Source: Pseudomonadota bacterium (GTDB lineage Bacteria > Desulfobacterota > Desulfobulbia > Desulfobulbales > SURF-16). Taken from it: DNA of 64,000 nucleotides. Location of the stretch: positions 16,209 to 80,208 of the forward strand of contig JAHILF010000040.1 in NCBI GenBank assembly GCA_018897105.1, written 5' to 3'. Below the pieces are notes generated by a model. That model searched no databases. It had not been told where the DNA came from and worked only from the letters and a program-made list of their open reading frames with translations. Shown here piece after piece: positions 48,008 through 58,339 of the stretch. Position 1 is the stretch's first letter. The number at the start of each line of letters is the position of its first letter. A program made the position numbers and the translations under genes.

Positions 48008-49609
48008 TATGTATACTGAATCGTCTGAACTCAAAACAAAATACCGGGGGAAAATTTTGAACTGGCTGTTTCCTTCCATCATTGCCTCATTATCGGCACG
48101 ATTATTCTGACCGCCACCTATTTCTACCTCTACGCCATTGACAGAAACCCCTCGCTGGCCATCTGGAGAGCGGGCTGGGGAGCCTATGCCCTCTGATTCA
48201 TCTTCATGCTGCTGTTCATCTCCGAGACTTTCAGCAACTACCACTCCTCCCTTCCTATCGCCAACCAGCTGCCCGTTTCAGTCACCGGCCTGAGCAGAAA
48301 GATAACCGACTGGGCCTTTATCATCTGGAGGATCCACAAGGCGGACTACCTTTTTTTGCGACCTGTAATCTGGTTTGCTCCGTGGGGATACCTGATCGGC
48401 GCGGTCCTTGATGAAATCGTTGTTGCCATCGGCATGCTGCTCATCTACTTTCAAACCACCAGAGAGGCTCTGTCTAAAAGTGAACAGCGTTATGCCAAGG
48501 CCCAGAAGGCAGACAATATCGGCAGCTGGGAGCTTGATGTGCCCTATGACCACTTCATCTGTTCCGCACAGGTTGCACCCATTTTCGGACTGGCTGAACA
48601 TCTGCCAATCACCACCTTTGCCACATTTTCAGAGCACTTTCACCCCGAAGACTGCGAACGGGTTACCACCTGCTTTCAAGCGGCAATCAATGACAACAAA
48701 GATCTCATCCTGGAACACAGGATTATCTGGCCGGACGGCTCGGTGCACTGGATCGCGGAATCAGGGGATGTGCTGCGTGATGACACCGGCAAGGCTGTCA
48801 GCGTCACCGGCATCATGCTCGATATTACGGAACGCAAAATAGCGGAAACCCAGATCCAGACAGCTTTTGAGCAGTTTCAGACCATCACCGACATCCTGGA
48901 TGTCTTTGTCTATATGGCGGATATAGATACTTTCGAGCTGTTATTCTTAAACAAATACGTTCGGGAAATAGTCGGGGAAGGTATCGGGAAAAAATACTGG
49001 CAAGTTCTGCAGAAAGGACAGACAGGCCATGGAAAATGAACAGGGGGTACTGACCGTCAACCTGCTCCGCAGGGAACTGACTGAAGATGAAGTCGGACCG
49101 GGGATGTCTTCCGGACCGTTTATCGAACTCATGGTAAGCGATACCGGGCACGGTATGGACAAAAAAACAGAGGAGCGCATTTTTGAACCTTTCTTCACCA
49201 CCAAAGGGATGGGCAACACAGGCATGGGACTGGCCATGGCCCACGGTATCGTCCTGGACTACCAGGGGATAATCAAGGTGGAAAGTGAAGTCGGCAAAGG
49301 GACCACTTTCCGCATCTATTTCCCTGCCCTCTCAGAAAATAAAGCCGAAGACAGCAGTCGACAATAACCGGAGGCAATGAACGGCTACTGGTGGTTGATG
49401 ACGAGAGCGTCATTGTGCGTATGCTGAAGACGACACTTGAAAACCTCGGCCACCGGGTAACGGCAAAGACCAGCAGCCTGAAGGCGCTGGCGGAGTTTCG
49501 CGCCGCCCCCGGCCATTTTGATCTCATCATCACGGACCAGACCATGCCGGCTCTGTCAGGCACAGCACTGCCGCAGGAAGCCCTGAAAATTCGCCCGGCT
49601 CATCCGTGA
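48008..49609 (+). pseudogene. Decayed hybrid histidine kinase
   Basis: Pieces of one sensor kinase in order. A membrane region (ILTATYFYLYAIDRN) ends in an in-frame TGA (GAYAL-stop-FIFMLLFISE). The ORF 48206-49039 carries another membrane segment and a PAS domain (GSWELDVPYDHF to VTGIMLDITERK). A deletion then removes the HisKA and N-box region (GQTG joined out of frame to [13 protein letters not shown]). The end of a HATPase domain follows ([23 protein letters not shown]) at 49029-49367, then a shift of frame into a receiver domain (LLVVDDESVIV, FDLIITDQTMP) that stops early at 49609. At least four lesions; no functional product is expected. Confidence 0.82.
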
Positions 49610-49982
49610 TGCTCTGGATTGATCCCGGACAGGGTAAAACATGGCGGCACCACCTGAAAAAAGGATTTCGCCAGCCACAGAGGAGAGAGGGCCCCATCAG
49701 CCTCACCTACAACAAAGTTGCATCCTTTAGCATAATAAATTAATTTATTTCCATCTCCGTGCAGACAATGCCGGCCATTGTCCGGCCAAACAACCTTTCC
49801 CGCTTTGGCAACACAGCGACAATGATCCTCATAACCAACTAAAATTTAAAGCAAATACCAATTCACTTTTCATAAGCAGCAGAGATTCTCAAACATCACA
49901 TAAATGGCGTAAATTTTGCAGTATTTTCCCATCATGCAACCCACGAATATCCTTCGTTCAGTCTGTTCAGGGAGGACAAAAC
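49610..49982. other. Intergenic region, no gene seen
   Basis: 373 bp after the decayed kinase. The first ~100 bp may be residual receiver-domain sequence. The rest is AT-rich and should hold the promoter of the small gene at 49983. No repeats were recognised. Confidence 0.4.
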
Positions 49983-50324
49983 ATGAAAAATGACGTCAAG
50001 CAGGACCTGCAATCCGAGGTGCTCATCAGCTGCCTTGATGTCCTTTGCCGGGCTAACGCTACTGTTTTCGAAAGCGATCCAAAACTGGCTGCGGATATCA
50101 CCCAGGCGATTGAGGCCCTGTCAAATGCGCTGCAAAATGATGATCCCCCGGTAAATACTGCACAAACGAATGCGCAGGCAAACACCGTTGTGCAACATAA
50201 CGAACGTCCTCTTGAGCCCGCTGATTACCTCAAGAAAAATATTTACCCCGAATATTTTCCTGCTGATGACACCATCGTCGACGTACTCACCAATGAAGTC
50301 ATCCGCCAATCACACCGGAAATAA
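49983..50324 (+). CDS. Small protein of unknown function upstream of HDOD gene
   Basis: 113 residues, acidic, soluble. The N-terminal half is helical (SEVLISCLDVLCRANATVFESD), the middle is a Gln/Asn/Thr-rich linker (NTAQTNAQANTVVQHNERP), and the end is DYLKKNIYPEYFPADDTIVDVL. No family is recognised. GGGAGGA precedes the ATG, so it is translated. It ends 4 bp before the preferred HDOD start, indicating one transcript and perhaps a shared pathway. Confidence 0.65.
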   Translation: MKNDVKQDLQSEVLISCLDVLCRANATVFESDPKLAADITQAIEALSNALQNDDPPVNTAQTNAQANTVVQHNERPLEPADYLKKNIYPEYFPADDTIVDVLTNEVIRQSHRK

Positions 50325-50328
50325 AACA

Positions 50329-51270
50329 ATGGATATCCAATCGGCCAGTGCATTTTCCCCCACAACAACCCCCACTCTGTCGCATAATAAAAACAGCCAC
50401 AGGATAGAGAAAGTCATGAATGTTGAAAAAAAATATATCGCAGATGTGGACAGACTGATTCCCCGACCGGATATTGCCTTAGAGGTTCTGTGTCTGGCGC
50501 AGGACTCGAGCAGCTCTGTTGCCGAACTGGCAAAAAAGATTGAGCATGACCCGAACATGACGGCCAATATGCTGAGAATGGCTAACTCCTCCTATTTCGG
50601 CCATATGCAGGAAATCACTTCGCTCAAGGACATCATCATTCGCCTTGGCCTCGATATGGTAAAAATACTTGCCATCACCAGCGCCTCGGCAGGCATACTG
50701 ACTTCTCCCCAGGAAGCTTATGATCTTGAACCCCGGGCACTGTGGAACCACTCCCATGCCTGTGCTATTCTGGCAGAAATTATTGCCAGATATGCCAATC
50801 TGGATAATCATTACACCGTCTACACGGCAGCGCTTCTCCATGATATCGGCAAGGTCGTATTGAATAAACCCTTGCTTTCCGCCTGTGCCGCAAAGAAGAC
50901 CGATAAAAAATTTTCCTCAATCCTTGAGCTGGAACGCTTCATGCTGCAGACCGATCATGCCCGGGTTGGTGCGGCGCTGCTGGCGGCCTGGGGGTTACCG
51001 GAGAGCATTACCATTCCCGTGGCCCGCCATCACTCCGGCGGGGGCATCAAGCCGAACCGTCTTGATGTCAAGATTGTCTCCCTTGCCAATTTCCTGGTTG
51101 AAAGCATCGGCATCCGCTCTCTGATGCCGGAAGACTTCCATTTCGATGTGGATGAATTTGTCCGGCAAAACCAGGAATCGCCCGATTTTTCCAATTTCAG
51201 CGCCAACATGACCAGCATCATGGAAGAATTCTTCAACCGCTTAACCGGAGCCGATCTGATTCTCGCCTAA
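50329..51270 (+). CDS. HDOD-domain protein
   Basis: 313 residues from the ATG at 50329; the track start 53 codons earlier overlaps the previous gene in another frame. The HDOD domain (about residues 40-245) has ELAKKIEHDPNMTANMLRMANSSYFG, IRLGLDMVKIL and an HD-like LLHDIGKVVLNK followed by VARHHSGG. HDOD proteins act in signalling, often with c-di-GMP or two-component systems, and usually lack HD-GYP hydrolase activity. An alternative start at 50416 (MNVEKKYI) would remove a low-complexity N-terminus. The decayed kinase is just upstream; any former partnership is speculation. Confidence 0.87.
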   Translation: MDIQSASAFSPTTTPTLSHNKNSHRIEKVMNVEKKYIADVDRLIPRPDIALEVLCLAQDSSSSVAELAKKIEHDPNMTANMLRMANSSYFGHMQEITSLKDIIIRLGLDMVKILAITSASAGILTSPQEAYDLEPRALWNHSHACAILAEIIARYANLDNHYTVYTAALLHDIGKVVLNKPLLSACAAKKTDKKFSSILELERFMLQTDHARVGAALLAAWGLPESITIPVARHHSGGGIKPNRLDVKIVSLANFLVESIGIRSLMPEDFHFDVDEFVRQNQESPDFSNFSANMTSIMEEFFNRLTGADLILA

Positions 51271-51307
51271 AACATCTTCCTGGCGGGAGATCAGGGCCGT
51301 AACGCAT

Positions 51308-54300
51308 TCATTTTACGGCAATCTCAACCCATAGACCCAGCTGCCCGCCGGCACCCGGTTTCGGTTCAATGAGAAAAATTCTTTCCGGCTCAACCGGCCC
51401 CTTTTCTATGAGCACATCCCGCACGACTCCTGCCCGTTCCATTGCCAGATTGCGCAGATCATTGTCCGAGATGACAATGTGATCATAAAGAAGCTTTTCC
51501 ATCTCCCCGGGGGGGATATCCTTCAGCATTCCGAGAAAATTCGTGGGCCGCTCAAACTCAGCAGCCTTATAGGCCTTTTTCAGGTAGCGGTCATATTCAT
51601 CGGCGGTGATCTCGATGGCATCCACCTCAGACACCGCCGCCTCTTTTCTGGCCAGATCCTTCATCTTCTGCACCTTGAGCAGCCGATCAAAACGAATCTG
51701 CGTCAAGGCTTTGCCATCTTCCGTTGCATCGGCCCGCCCGGTGAGGTCCACCTTGATAGCGGGCCGGTCATACAGCGCCTTGGCAAATTTTGCCAGCACC
51801 TCCATCGCCTCCGGACTGATCCGGGCCTGCCCCGCGCTAAACTGTACATACTGCTCCTCACCCCCACCTTCAAAAATAGCACCGAGCAGGGAAAACGGCG
51901 AGGTTGCCGCCTTGACGATGAGGTTATAGAGAATCTTGAAAACCACCCCGGCCACGCTGAATTCGGGATCATCGAGCCTGCCGGATACCGGGATGTTCAG
52001 GTCAATTTCACCCTTGCGGTTTTTCAAGAGAGAAATAGCCAGCTGCACCGGCAGATTGGCAGCGGTTTCATTTTTCACGTAATCGCCCAGGGTAATCTGA
52101 TCGATGAAGGCCTTGTTGTCCGAGATAAGCTTTCCGTCTTCAATAAGGTAGTGCAGATTGAGATTCAGCTTGCCCTTGGTCAGCGGATAGCCAATGAACT
52201 TGATTGAATAGGGGCTCACCGGACTGAGCTCGATATCAGTGAACTCAGCCGTGACATCAGTATAAAAATCCTGCCACGGACGGATGGTACCGGTCACCTT
52301 CACCGGCGAATGCTGATCAAGCTTGGCGGTGATATTGACCTCGGCCGACACATCCTTGCCGGTGGCCAGCCCTTTGATTCCGCCATCTATCTGCTGCAGG
52401 GTGGTGTTGAACTGCGGGGCCACACTGCGGTCGGCAAAATCGATCCGGCAGTTGGCCAGCCGCACCAGTTTAATTTCCACTTCAGCCGGCTTTCCCTCCG
52501 CTGCCGGAGCCTCATGCGGCTCTGTCTGACCGGCTTCCTGGCGGACGATGGTGCTCAGGTTCAGCACGCCTTCCCGGTTCCTTAATACAAAAGCGGATAA
52601 ACCGGTAAAGACAATCTCCCCGGCTTTGATGCGCATGGGGCTGGTCTGCACATCGACTTTTTTCACCTCGACAGCCTGCCAGCTCAGCAGCTTCTCCGCC
52701 TGCTTGGCATCAAGGCAGGCAAACCCCCGGCTGCCCGCCTCACCCTGGAAGGTGACGGCAACCTCGCCGCCTTCCCGCTTGTCCAGGGTCATCTTCCCCT
52801 TGACCGCTCCCCGGCCGTCGACCATGATGATATTGAGCTTGGGTTCCACATAGGGCTGCACGGACTTGAGCGGCAAATCGGCCAGATCGAGATCAAACCG
52901 CAGGGCCAGGGGAGACAGCCCTGCCTTGCCCTGCACCTTCACCTTGCCGGTTTTATTGAGCAGCAGGTCGAGATCAACAGCACATTCCTCCCCGGGGCGG
53001 GTCGTCACATTCTCGATTGCCAGATGCAGCTGGTTCATGGTCAGCACCACCGGTTCTTCCGGCACCTGATCAATAAAAGCCACCTCGTATTCAGTAAAAT
53101 CCACGGACTTGACCGCAACCTGCCAGGCAGGCTGCGGGGCGGCCGCATCATCCTTTTCCCCCACTTCCGCGGCGGTCTTTTCTGCCGGAAGAGCGGAGGC
53201 CAGAAAATCCTGCAGGTTGATGGTGCCGTCCTTGCGCCGGGTAAGCGGGATAACCGCTCCTTTGCTTAGGCACTTGCCCACCAGCACTGTTTTGTCCTTG
53301 ATATTGACCTCGGCCTCGCTGATGGAAAAATCAGGGACCACCACCTTGCCTGCGCCGTCCGGTCCGGTCATGCTGAAACCGCCGAGCTCAAGCCCCAGGC
53401 CTGAAATAAGCAGGGTACCGCCTGCCGCAGCATAATCGATATGGGCTGCCGCCTTGACCTTGTCCGCCGCCAGTTCAGCCCGCAGGGCATTTTCATAATA
53501 GGGGCGGTACTTGCCGAGCTGCACATTCTCCAAACCCACATCAGCCGCCACCTTCAAGGGATCAAGGGAAAAACTGCCGCCGACGCTGACCTGCTCGCCG
53601 CTTTCACTGGTAAGGGCCAGCTGGTAGCCGGCGGACTTGTCCGGGGCAGTGCTGAAGTCTTTCACCTGCAGATTCACCGGCTGCAGGGTGGTCTGCAGGG
53701 GGCCTGACACCGTCCGGTCGGTGAAATGAATGGTGGCCCCTGCAAGCTCCGCGTCCGCCACCTCAAGCAGCAAGGGCCGGGGAGCTGCTGCGGGAGGAGC
53801 AGCCTTGCTCTCTGCCCCGGATGGCGATGCCGGGGAGACAAGACCCGCAAGATTGAACTGCCCGTCCTGTCCCCGCTGCAGGAAAAGTTCGGGTTGCCGC
53901 CAGATGATTTTGGCCAGGTGAAACTCCTTGCGCAGGATATAGGCCCGGTCAATATCCACCGTCAATTCCGGAAAGGCGAGCAGCGGCTGCTGCTGCCGGT
54001 CAACCACCTTTATTTCCCGCAGGCTGGCCTTGCCTTGGATATTGAGCGCCGGGTTGCCGTCCTCATGCTTTAAAAAGGAGAGGGTGAGATCAAGATCAAG
54101 CCGGCCGTTTTTGATAATGAAATTGAGGTATTCCGGCAGATAGGCCAGATAATCGGTAAGATTGATATCATGGGAATTGACATTGATCTCTGATTGCCTG
54201 GTCCGGTAAAAGGGCTTGCTTTCGCCGATCATGCTGATGGGCGTACCGTTGATCACCGCCGCAAAGGCAGGTTTGGTGAAAATTTCCAACTCGTAGGGCA

Positions 54301-54886
54301 GATCGGAGAGAAAGGGAAGAGCAATATGCAAATCGGTGATCTGATGCTTGACATCCTTCACCTTGTCCTCGAAGTCAATTTTGCCGCCGGAGAGATCAAT
54401 ATTGTTGATGGAAAACTGCAGCGGCGCAGTCTTTTCTTCTTCTTTTTTCTCCGCTTTCTTCGCACTCCCATCACCGGCTGCGAGATCAGAAAAATTAAAG
54501 CTTTTATCTTTATTGAATACAATCTTGGAATAGGGGTTGCTCAGGGCAAAGGATTTGACAATAATGGCGCGCTTAAAAAGGGATACCCACTGCAGATTCA
54601 CCTGCAGGCTGTCAAAGGAGACAAAAGACTCCTTGCCGCCCGGGTCCTGGATGTTAAAACCGTTAACCGCCGCCTGCAGAGTGTAAGGATTAATTTTCAC
54701 CTCCTGCACAGTGGTCTGCCGGTGCAGGGTCAGGCTCAGCTTTTTCTCCAGCTGGCTGCGGATAATGGCCGGCAGTATCCAGAAACCGAAAACGGTGTAA
54801 AAAAACAGAGAGCAGGTCACAATGATACTCCAGCGCTGTAAACGGGACAGACTCTTCCACCTTTGCCGCAATTTCAGCTCAGCCAT
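51308..54886 (-). CDS. Giant DUF748/AsmA-like envelope protein
   Basis: 1,192 residues. One N-terminal membrane segment (SIIVTCSLFFYTVFGFWIL) is followed by repeated beta-rich AsmA/DUF748 units, for example LQAAVNGFNIQDPGG, NIDLSGGKIDFEDK, VSPYSIKFIGYPLTKGKLNLNLHYLIEDGKL. Near the end SPEAMEVLAKFAKALYDRPAIKVDLTGRAD resembles an OmpA-like segment. Such proteins span the periplasm and are linked to lipid transport or outer-membrane integrity. The ATG overlaps the recC stop by 8 bp with GGAGG seven bases upstream, so it is co-transcribed with recC. A functional link to recC is not expected. Confidence 0.85.
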   Translation of the reverse strand: MAELKLRQRWKSLSRLQRWSIIVTCSLFFYTVFGFWILPAIIRSQLEKKLSLTLHRQTTVQEVKINPYTLQAAVNGFNIQDPGGKESFVSFDSLQVNLQWVSLFKRAIIVKSFALSNPYSKIVFNKDKSFNFSDLAAGDGSAKKAEKKEEEKTAPLQFSINNIDLSGGKIDFEDKVKDVKHQITDLHIALPFLSDLPYELEIFTKPAFAAVINGTPISMIGESKPFYRTRQSEINVNSHDINLTDYLAYLPEYLNFIIKNGRLDLDLTLSFLKHEDGNPALNIQGKASLREIKVVDRQQQPLLAFPELTVDIDRAYILRKEFHLAKIIWRQPELFLQRGQDGQFNLAGLVSPASPSGAESKAAPPAAAPRPLLLEVADAELAGATIHFTDRTVSGPLQTTLQPVNLQVKDFSTAPDKSAGYQLALTSESGEQVSVGGSFSLDPLKVAADVGLENVQLGKYRPYYENALRAELAADKVKAAAHIDYAAAGGTLLISGLGLELGGFSMTGPDGAGKVVVPDFSISEAEVNIKDKTVLVGKCLSKGAVIPLTRRKDGTINLQDFLASALPAEKTAAEVGEKDDAAAPQPAWQVAVKSVDFTEYEVAFIDQVPEEPVVLTMNQLHLAIENVTTRPGEECAVDLDLLLNKTGKVKVQGKAGLSPLALRFDLDLADLPLKSVQPYVEPKLNIIMVDGRGAVKGKMTLDKREGGEVAVTFQGEAGSRGFACLDAKQAEKLLSWQAVEVKKVDVQTSPMRIKAGEIVFTGLSAFVLRNREGVLNLSTIVRQEAGQTEPHEAPAAEGKPAEVEIKLVRLANCRIDFADRSVAPQFNTTLQQIDGGIKGLATGKDVSAEVNITAKLDQHSPVKVTGTIRPWQDFYTDVTAEFTDIELSPVSPYSIKFIGYPLTKGKLNLNLHYLIEDGKLISDNKAFIDQITLGDYVKNETAANLPVQLAISLLKNRKGEIDLNIPVSGRLDDPEFSVAGVVFKILYNLIVKAATSPFSLLGAIFEGGGEEQYVQFSAGQARISPEAMEVLAKFAKALYDRPAIKVDLTGRADATEDGKALTQIRFDRLLKVQKMKDLARKEAAVSEVDAIEITADEYDRYLKKAYKAAEFERPTNFLGMLKDIPPGEMEKLLYDHIVISDNDLRNLAMERAGVVRDVLIEKGPVEPERIFLIEPKPGAGGQLGLWVEIAVK

Positions 54887-57800
54887 CGCTATCCTCCTTC
54901 ATATGTGCCAGAACAGGTGAAAAAATTCGCATCGACATCTCCATAAATCTTTGATCAAGTGGTTCCGCACCATACTGGTAACGAAATCCCAGATAGGGGT
55001 CGCCACTCTCGCCCGTGCCGCCGTAGCGCCCATGCCAGGCGGCATTGGCCTCTTTTATCGCCCGGTCCGGTTGCCCCTGGCAGGCATACAGGGCAAATTG
55101 ATAGGATGTTTCACTCATAAAAGGCAGAGGCTCCTGCTGCCCCTGCAGGAAGAGGGTCATAAGCTGCTCCAGCAGTAGCCGGGCTTCCTGCACCGGCTGG
55201 AAGGCAACGGTCTGGTCCCTGGCCACCACCACCGTTCGCAGGGGCGTCTCCTGGGGCAGGCAATGCAGGATAAGATGGGTGATCCAGGCCCGCAGCAGAT
55301 CCCTGCCCTTCAGCCTGGCAGGACGGGCGTGGAGCACACCCTGCTCCGTCAGGTTGTCGATGCGCCCGCAGAGCAGAAAATCCTCTATCTTGATACGAAA
55401 AAGAGCCGGTTCAACCGCTGGGGCAAGGTGTACCGCCAGCAGTCCGTAAAATTGCGTCACCTCATCCTGCAGTTCTCGCACCGCAATTTCTCCGACCTTG
55501 CCATGGGGAAGAAGGCCCCGAGCCTTCCACAACCTTGCCTGACCATCAGTATTATTCTTTTGCACCAGAAGATCAAGCAGTTCCGTCTCCAGCAGGTAAC
55601 GGTCAAGCCCCTCCAGGGAGAACGGTTCATTATCATCAATGCGCTCGTCCGGCCCCGACAGCTCAACCCCAAGCCTGCGCCGGCAGAAAAACCGCACCGG
55701 GTGGACAAAAAAATCGACAAAGTCTTTCAGTTCAACCTCTTTCCCCAAATTATCCGGCGCAAGCAAAGGAAGTCCCTGCCAGAAGCCCGCGCCGGCATCG
55801 CTTCCGGCAGTAAGCCGCCTGGCGGCATGACAATTTTCCTCCGAATAACTGAAAAGAGAACTGCCCGGCTGGAAATAGGCAGGGTGAAAGGGCTGCAACC
55901 GGTGCCTGGTGACGAAGCCGGCTGTTGCAACCTGGCCCTCCCCGGGCGGGCAGACAGTGCCCAGGTAGTCAAGCAATTCGCTGACCAGCACCGATGGCGG
56001 CAGGGTGGTATCGTCCCGTACCGACTGCCCCACATAACTGATGTACAGCTGCTGTCGCGCGGAAAGGAGAGCCTCGATGAAAAGATAACGATCATCATGG
56101 CGCGGACTGCGGTCCCCCCGTCTGGGATTACGGCTCATCAGGTCAAAACTGAGATTGAAATGGGGACGGGGAAAGTCGCCGTCATTCATACCCAGCAGAC
56201 AGACGATTTTAAAGGGGATGGCCCGCATGGGCAGCAGGGAACAAAAAGTTACCCCGCCGCTCAGAAAACCGTGGGCGGATTTTTCCACCCGCAACCGTTG
56301 ATGCAACCAGCTTCTGATCACCTGGAGGTCAAGCGCCTCGCCAAAACCGGTTTCCGCCTGGGTCTCCCCCATGCCCTGCAGCGCCGTTCTCAAGCCCAGC
56401 ATGTCACCTTCCTGCTCGCTGTCCACGGCCAGGCAGTCATCAACCAGGGCCTGCAGCATCTCGCCCCACTCTGCCAGCTGTCTTTTGCCGGTCAGACGGG
56501 ACAACCAGGCAAAAAGCACCTCAACCGCATCAAGCAATCGGCCGAGCAGATCGGCCTCGCCGCCATCCAGGGGACCATGGGGAAGAATACCGGCAAACAG
56601 CTCATTACCGCCTGCCATGGCGTAGCCCAGCAACAGCCGGTCAAGGCCTGCCCGCCAGGTATTTTCATCATAAGCCGGCAGACCGAACTCCTCCTTCTGG
56701 CGGCCATCCCGTCCCCAGCGGATGCCGACCTCGCTTACCCACTCCCGGATGCGCTCACCGTCGGCCGCACTGAGGGAAAATCGCCTGCTGACCAGGGAAT
56801 CGCCTAGCAGGTTGACGATGTCCCGAGCCGCATAACGGCCTCCTGCCAACTCAAGCAGGGCAAAAAAGGTATCCAGCAGCAGACTGTCGGCCCCGGCGCT
56901 TTTGTCAGCCAGAGAAAAAGGCATGAAATGGGGATGAGCACGGTCAAGGCCGAAAACCGCCTGCACCAGGGGGGTGTATGTCTCGATGTCCGGGGCCATG
57001 ACAATGATGTCCGACGTGTTGAGCAACGGGTCAGAATCAAACAGGGCCAGCAGATGGTCCTGCAGCACCTCCACCTCCCGCATGGGGCTGTGGCAGGAAT
57101 GGATGACCAGGGAGTGGTCCGCCTCGCTGTGCTCGCAACTGCTCAGCTCAAGGATATCACGATGGATGGAGGCCAGCAGGCTGGTGTCTTCCGGCGGTTC
57201 GTACAAATCCTCTTCCAGGCAGTCCCGCTCCTGCAGCAGCACCAGGAAATCCCGGGCAATATGGCCCATGGAGGCAAGCAGGGCATTGCCCGACTCAAGA
57301 TAAAGTTCATCTGCCCCCTTTCCTTCCCGCACCTGCCGGCGGGAGATATCCTTTTCCGGCATAATGTCCCCCCACCAGTGCCGGCAGGGATTCATGAAAA
57401 AGAGATTGACCCGAATGTGGTTGGACAGGGCGTCAAAAACCTCCAGATGAAAAGGCGGCAGGCTGGAGATCCCGAACAGGGTGATCCGACTGGGCAGATC
57501 AGCAGGGACGCCTTCCTGCATTCCCCGGAGAAAACGCGCAAGCATTTCGCCCCGGTGCAGCTGTCCGTACCGGGCAGCGAATCTCCGCCACAGCAGGGCC
57601 TGCCAGTCGTCTTCCGCGCTGCCGCTTTCCCACACGGCAATCAGGTCAGGGCGGTAGATGATGTATTGATCAAAGAGATCGGCGAGCTGAGACGCCAGCT
57701 GGAACCGCTTCAGCGGATCGGCAAGATAGGAGGCGAGGTGGTGGAAAAGGGGTTCATCTTTCAGTTCCGCCAGCAGTTCCATGAGCTGCCAGCCTGCACG

Positions 57801-58064
57801 CTGGCGTTCGTAAGCAGACTGATCACTCTCCGGCAGCACCCGATGGAAGATGTCCGCCACAAATGTATTCGGAAAGGGAAAAAGGCAGTTAGCCCACACG
57901 GAGAGCTGCCTGGCCAGCTCCATGGTCAGCCAGACCGCCATGCCGCGGCTCTGCACCACAACGATCTCGGGCTCAAGAGGCGGCAGCGGGTCCTGCCTGA
58001 AGATTTCCCCGCACTGCCGGGCGAGGATCTCCAGACGGTTACTGGTGAAGAGATGGATAGCCAT
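54879..58064 (-). CDS. recC: Exodeoxyribonuclease V gamma subunit
   Basis: 1,061 residues of RecC, the pin and Chi-recognition subunit of RecBCD. The N-terminal MAIHLFTSNRLEILARQCGEIF, IVVVQSRGMAVWLTMELAR, WANCLFPFPNTFVADIF, ISSLPPFHLEVFDAL, GVTFCSLLPMRAIPFKIVCLLGMNDGDFPR and SYVGQSVRDDTTLPPSVLVSELLDY match the family. Length is usual. In many proteobacteria recC, recB and recD are adjacent; here recBD ends 7 kb away with a decayed kinase, an HDOD unit and a DUF748 gene between. It is transcribed with the DUF748 gene. Confidence 0.93.
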   Translation of the reverse strand: MAIHLFTSNRLEILARQCGEIFRQDPLPPLEPEIVVVQSRGMAVWLTMELARQLSVWANCLFPFPNTFVADIFHRVLPESDQSAYERQRAGWQLMELLAELKDEPLFHHLASYLADPLKRFQLASQLADLFDQYIIYRPDLIAVWESGSAEDDWQALLWRRFAARYGQLHRGEMLARFLRGMQEGVPADLPSRITLFGISSLPPFHLEVFDALSNHIRVNLFFMNPCRHWWGDIMPEKDISRRQVREGKGADELYLESGNALLASMGHIARDFLVLLQERDCLEEDLYEPPEDTSLLASIHRDILELSSCEHSEADHSLVIHSCHSPMREVEVLQDHLLALFDSDPLLNTSDIIVMAPDIETYTPLVQAVFGLDRAHPHFMPFSLADKSAGADSLLLDTFFALLELAGGRYAARDIVNLLGDSLVSRRFSLSAADGERIREWVSEVGIRWGRDGRQKEEFGLPAYDENTWRAGLDRLLLGYAMAGGNELFAGILPHGPLDGGEADLLGRLLDAVEVLFAWLSRLTGKRQLAEWGEMLQALVDDCLAVDSEQEGDMLGLRTALQGMGETQAETGFGEALDLQVIRSWLHQRLRVEKSAHGFLSGGVTFCSLLPMRAIPFKIVCLLGMNDGDFPRPHFNLSFDLMSRNPRRGDRSPRHDDRYLFIEALLSARQQLYISYVGQSVRDDTTLPPSVLVSELLDYLGTVCPPGEGQVATAGFVTRHRLQPFHPAYFQPGSSLFSYSEENCHAARRLTAGSDAGAGFWQGLPLLAPDNLGKEVELKDFVDFFVHPVRFFCRRRLGVELSGPDERIDDNEPFSLEGLDRYLLETELLDLLVQKNNTDGQARLWKARGLLPHGKVGEIAVRELQDEVTQFYGLLAVHLAPAVEPALFRIKIEDFLLCGRIDNLTEQGVLHARPARLKGRDLLRAWITHLILHCLPQETPLRTVVVARDQTVAFQPVQEARLLLEQLMTLFLQGQQEPLPFMSETSYQFALYACQGQPDRAIKEANAAWHGRYGGTGESGDPYLGFRYQYGAEPLDQRFMEMSMRIFSPVLAHMKEDSDG

Positions 58065-58141
58065 ACGCTATCTTTACTCCAAGTCCCTGAAGGTGCAAGA
58101 AAAACCTTTGCGTCTTTGTCCGCTTGCGTTTATTGTCTCAA

Positions 58142-58195
58142 GGCCGGGGACAGAATGATTTTCGCAAAAACCGCGAAAAAAATTCAGTCCCCTCA
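58142..58195. mobile_element. Small terminal-inverted-repeat element, copy C (half)
   Basis: GGCCGGGGACAGAATGATTT, TCGCAAAAACCGCGAA and AAATTCAGTCCCCT match the left half and nested hairpin of the 22103-22191 element; the right terminal repeat is missing. It lies in the recC upstream region. Confidence 0.7.
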
Positions 58196-58204
58196 GTCTT
58201 CATT

Positions 58205-58286
58205 CACCACAGAGTGCGCAGAGCCCACAGAGCTAACTGACTTTAAGAAAAAATATTTCTCTGTGATCTCTGCGCACTCTGTGGTG
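58205..58286. repeat. Long palindrome of CACAGAG type
   Basis: CACCACAGAGTGCGCAGAG and CTCTGCGCACTCTGTGGTG are exact 19-bp inverted arms around a ~44-nt loop that contains another CCACAGAG. The arms share their motif with the terminator-like hairpin at 18228-18280. It could terminate transcription toward either side. Confidence 0.75.
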
Positions 58287-58339
58287 AAAAAAGACTTTTG
58301 ACGATTTCATCAATCAAAGCTAAATTCCGGGCAAGAACC

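Noticed and set aside
55263-56807. Plus-strand 514-aa ORF opposite recC
   Set aside because: Antisense shadow of recC, with no recognisable motif.
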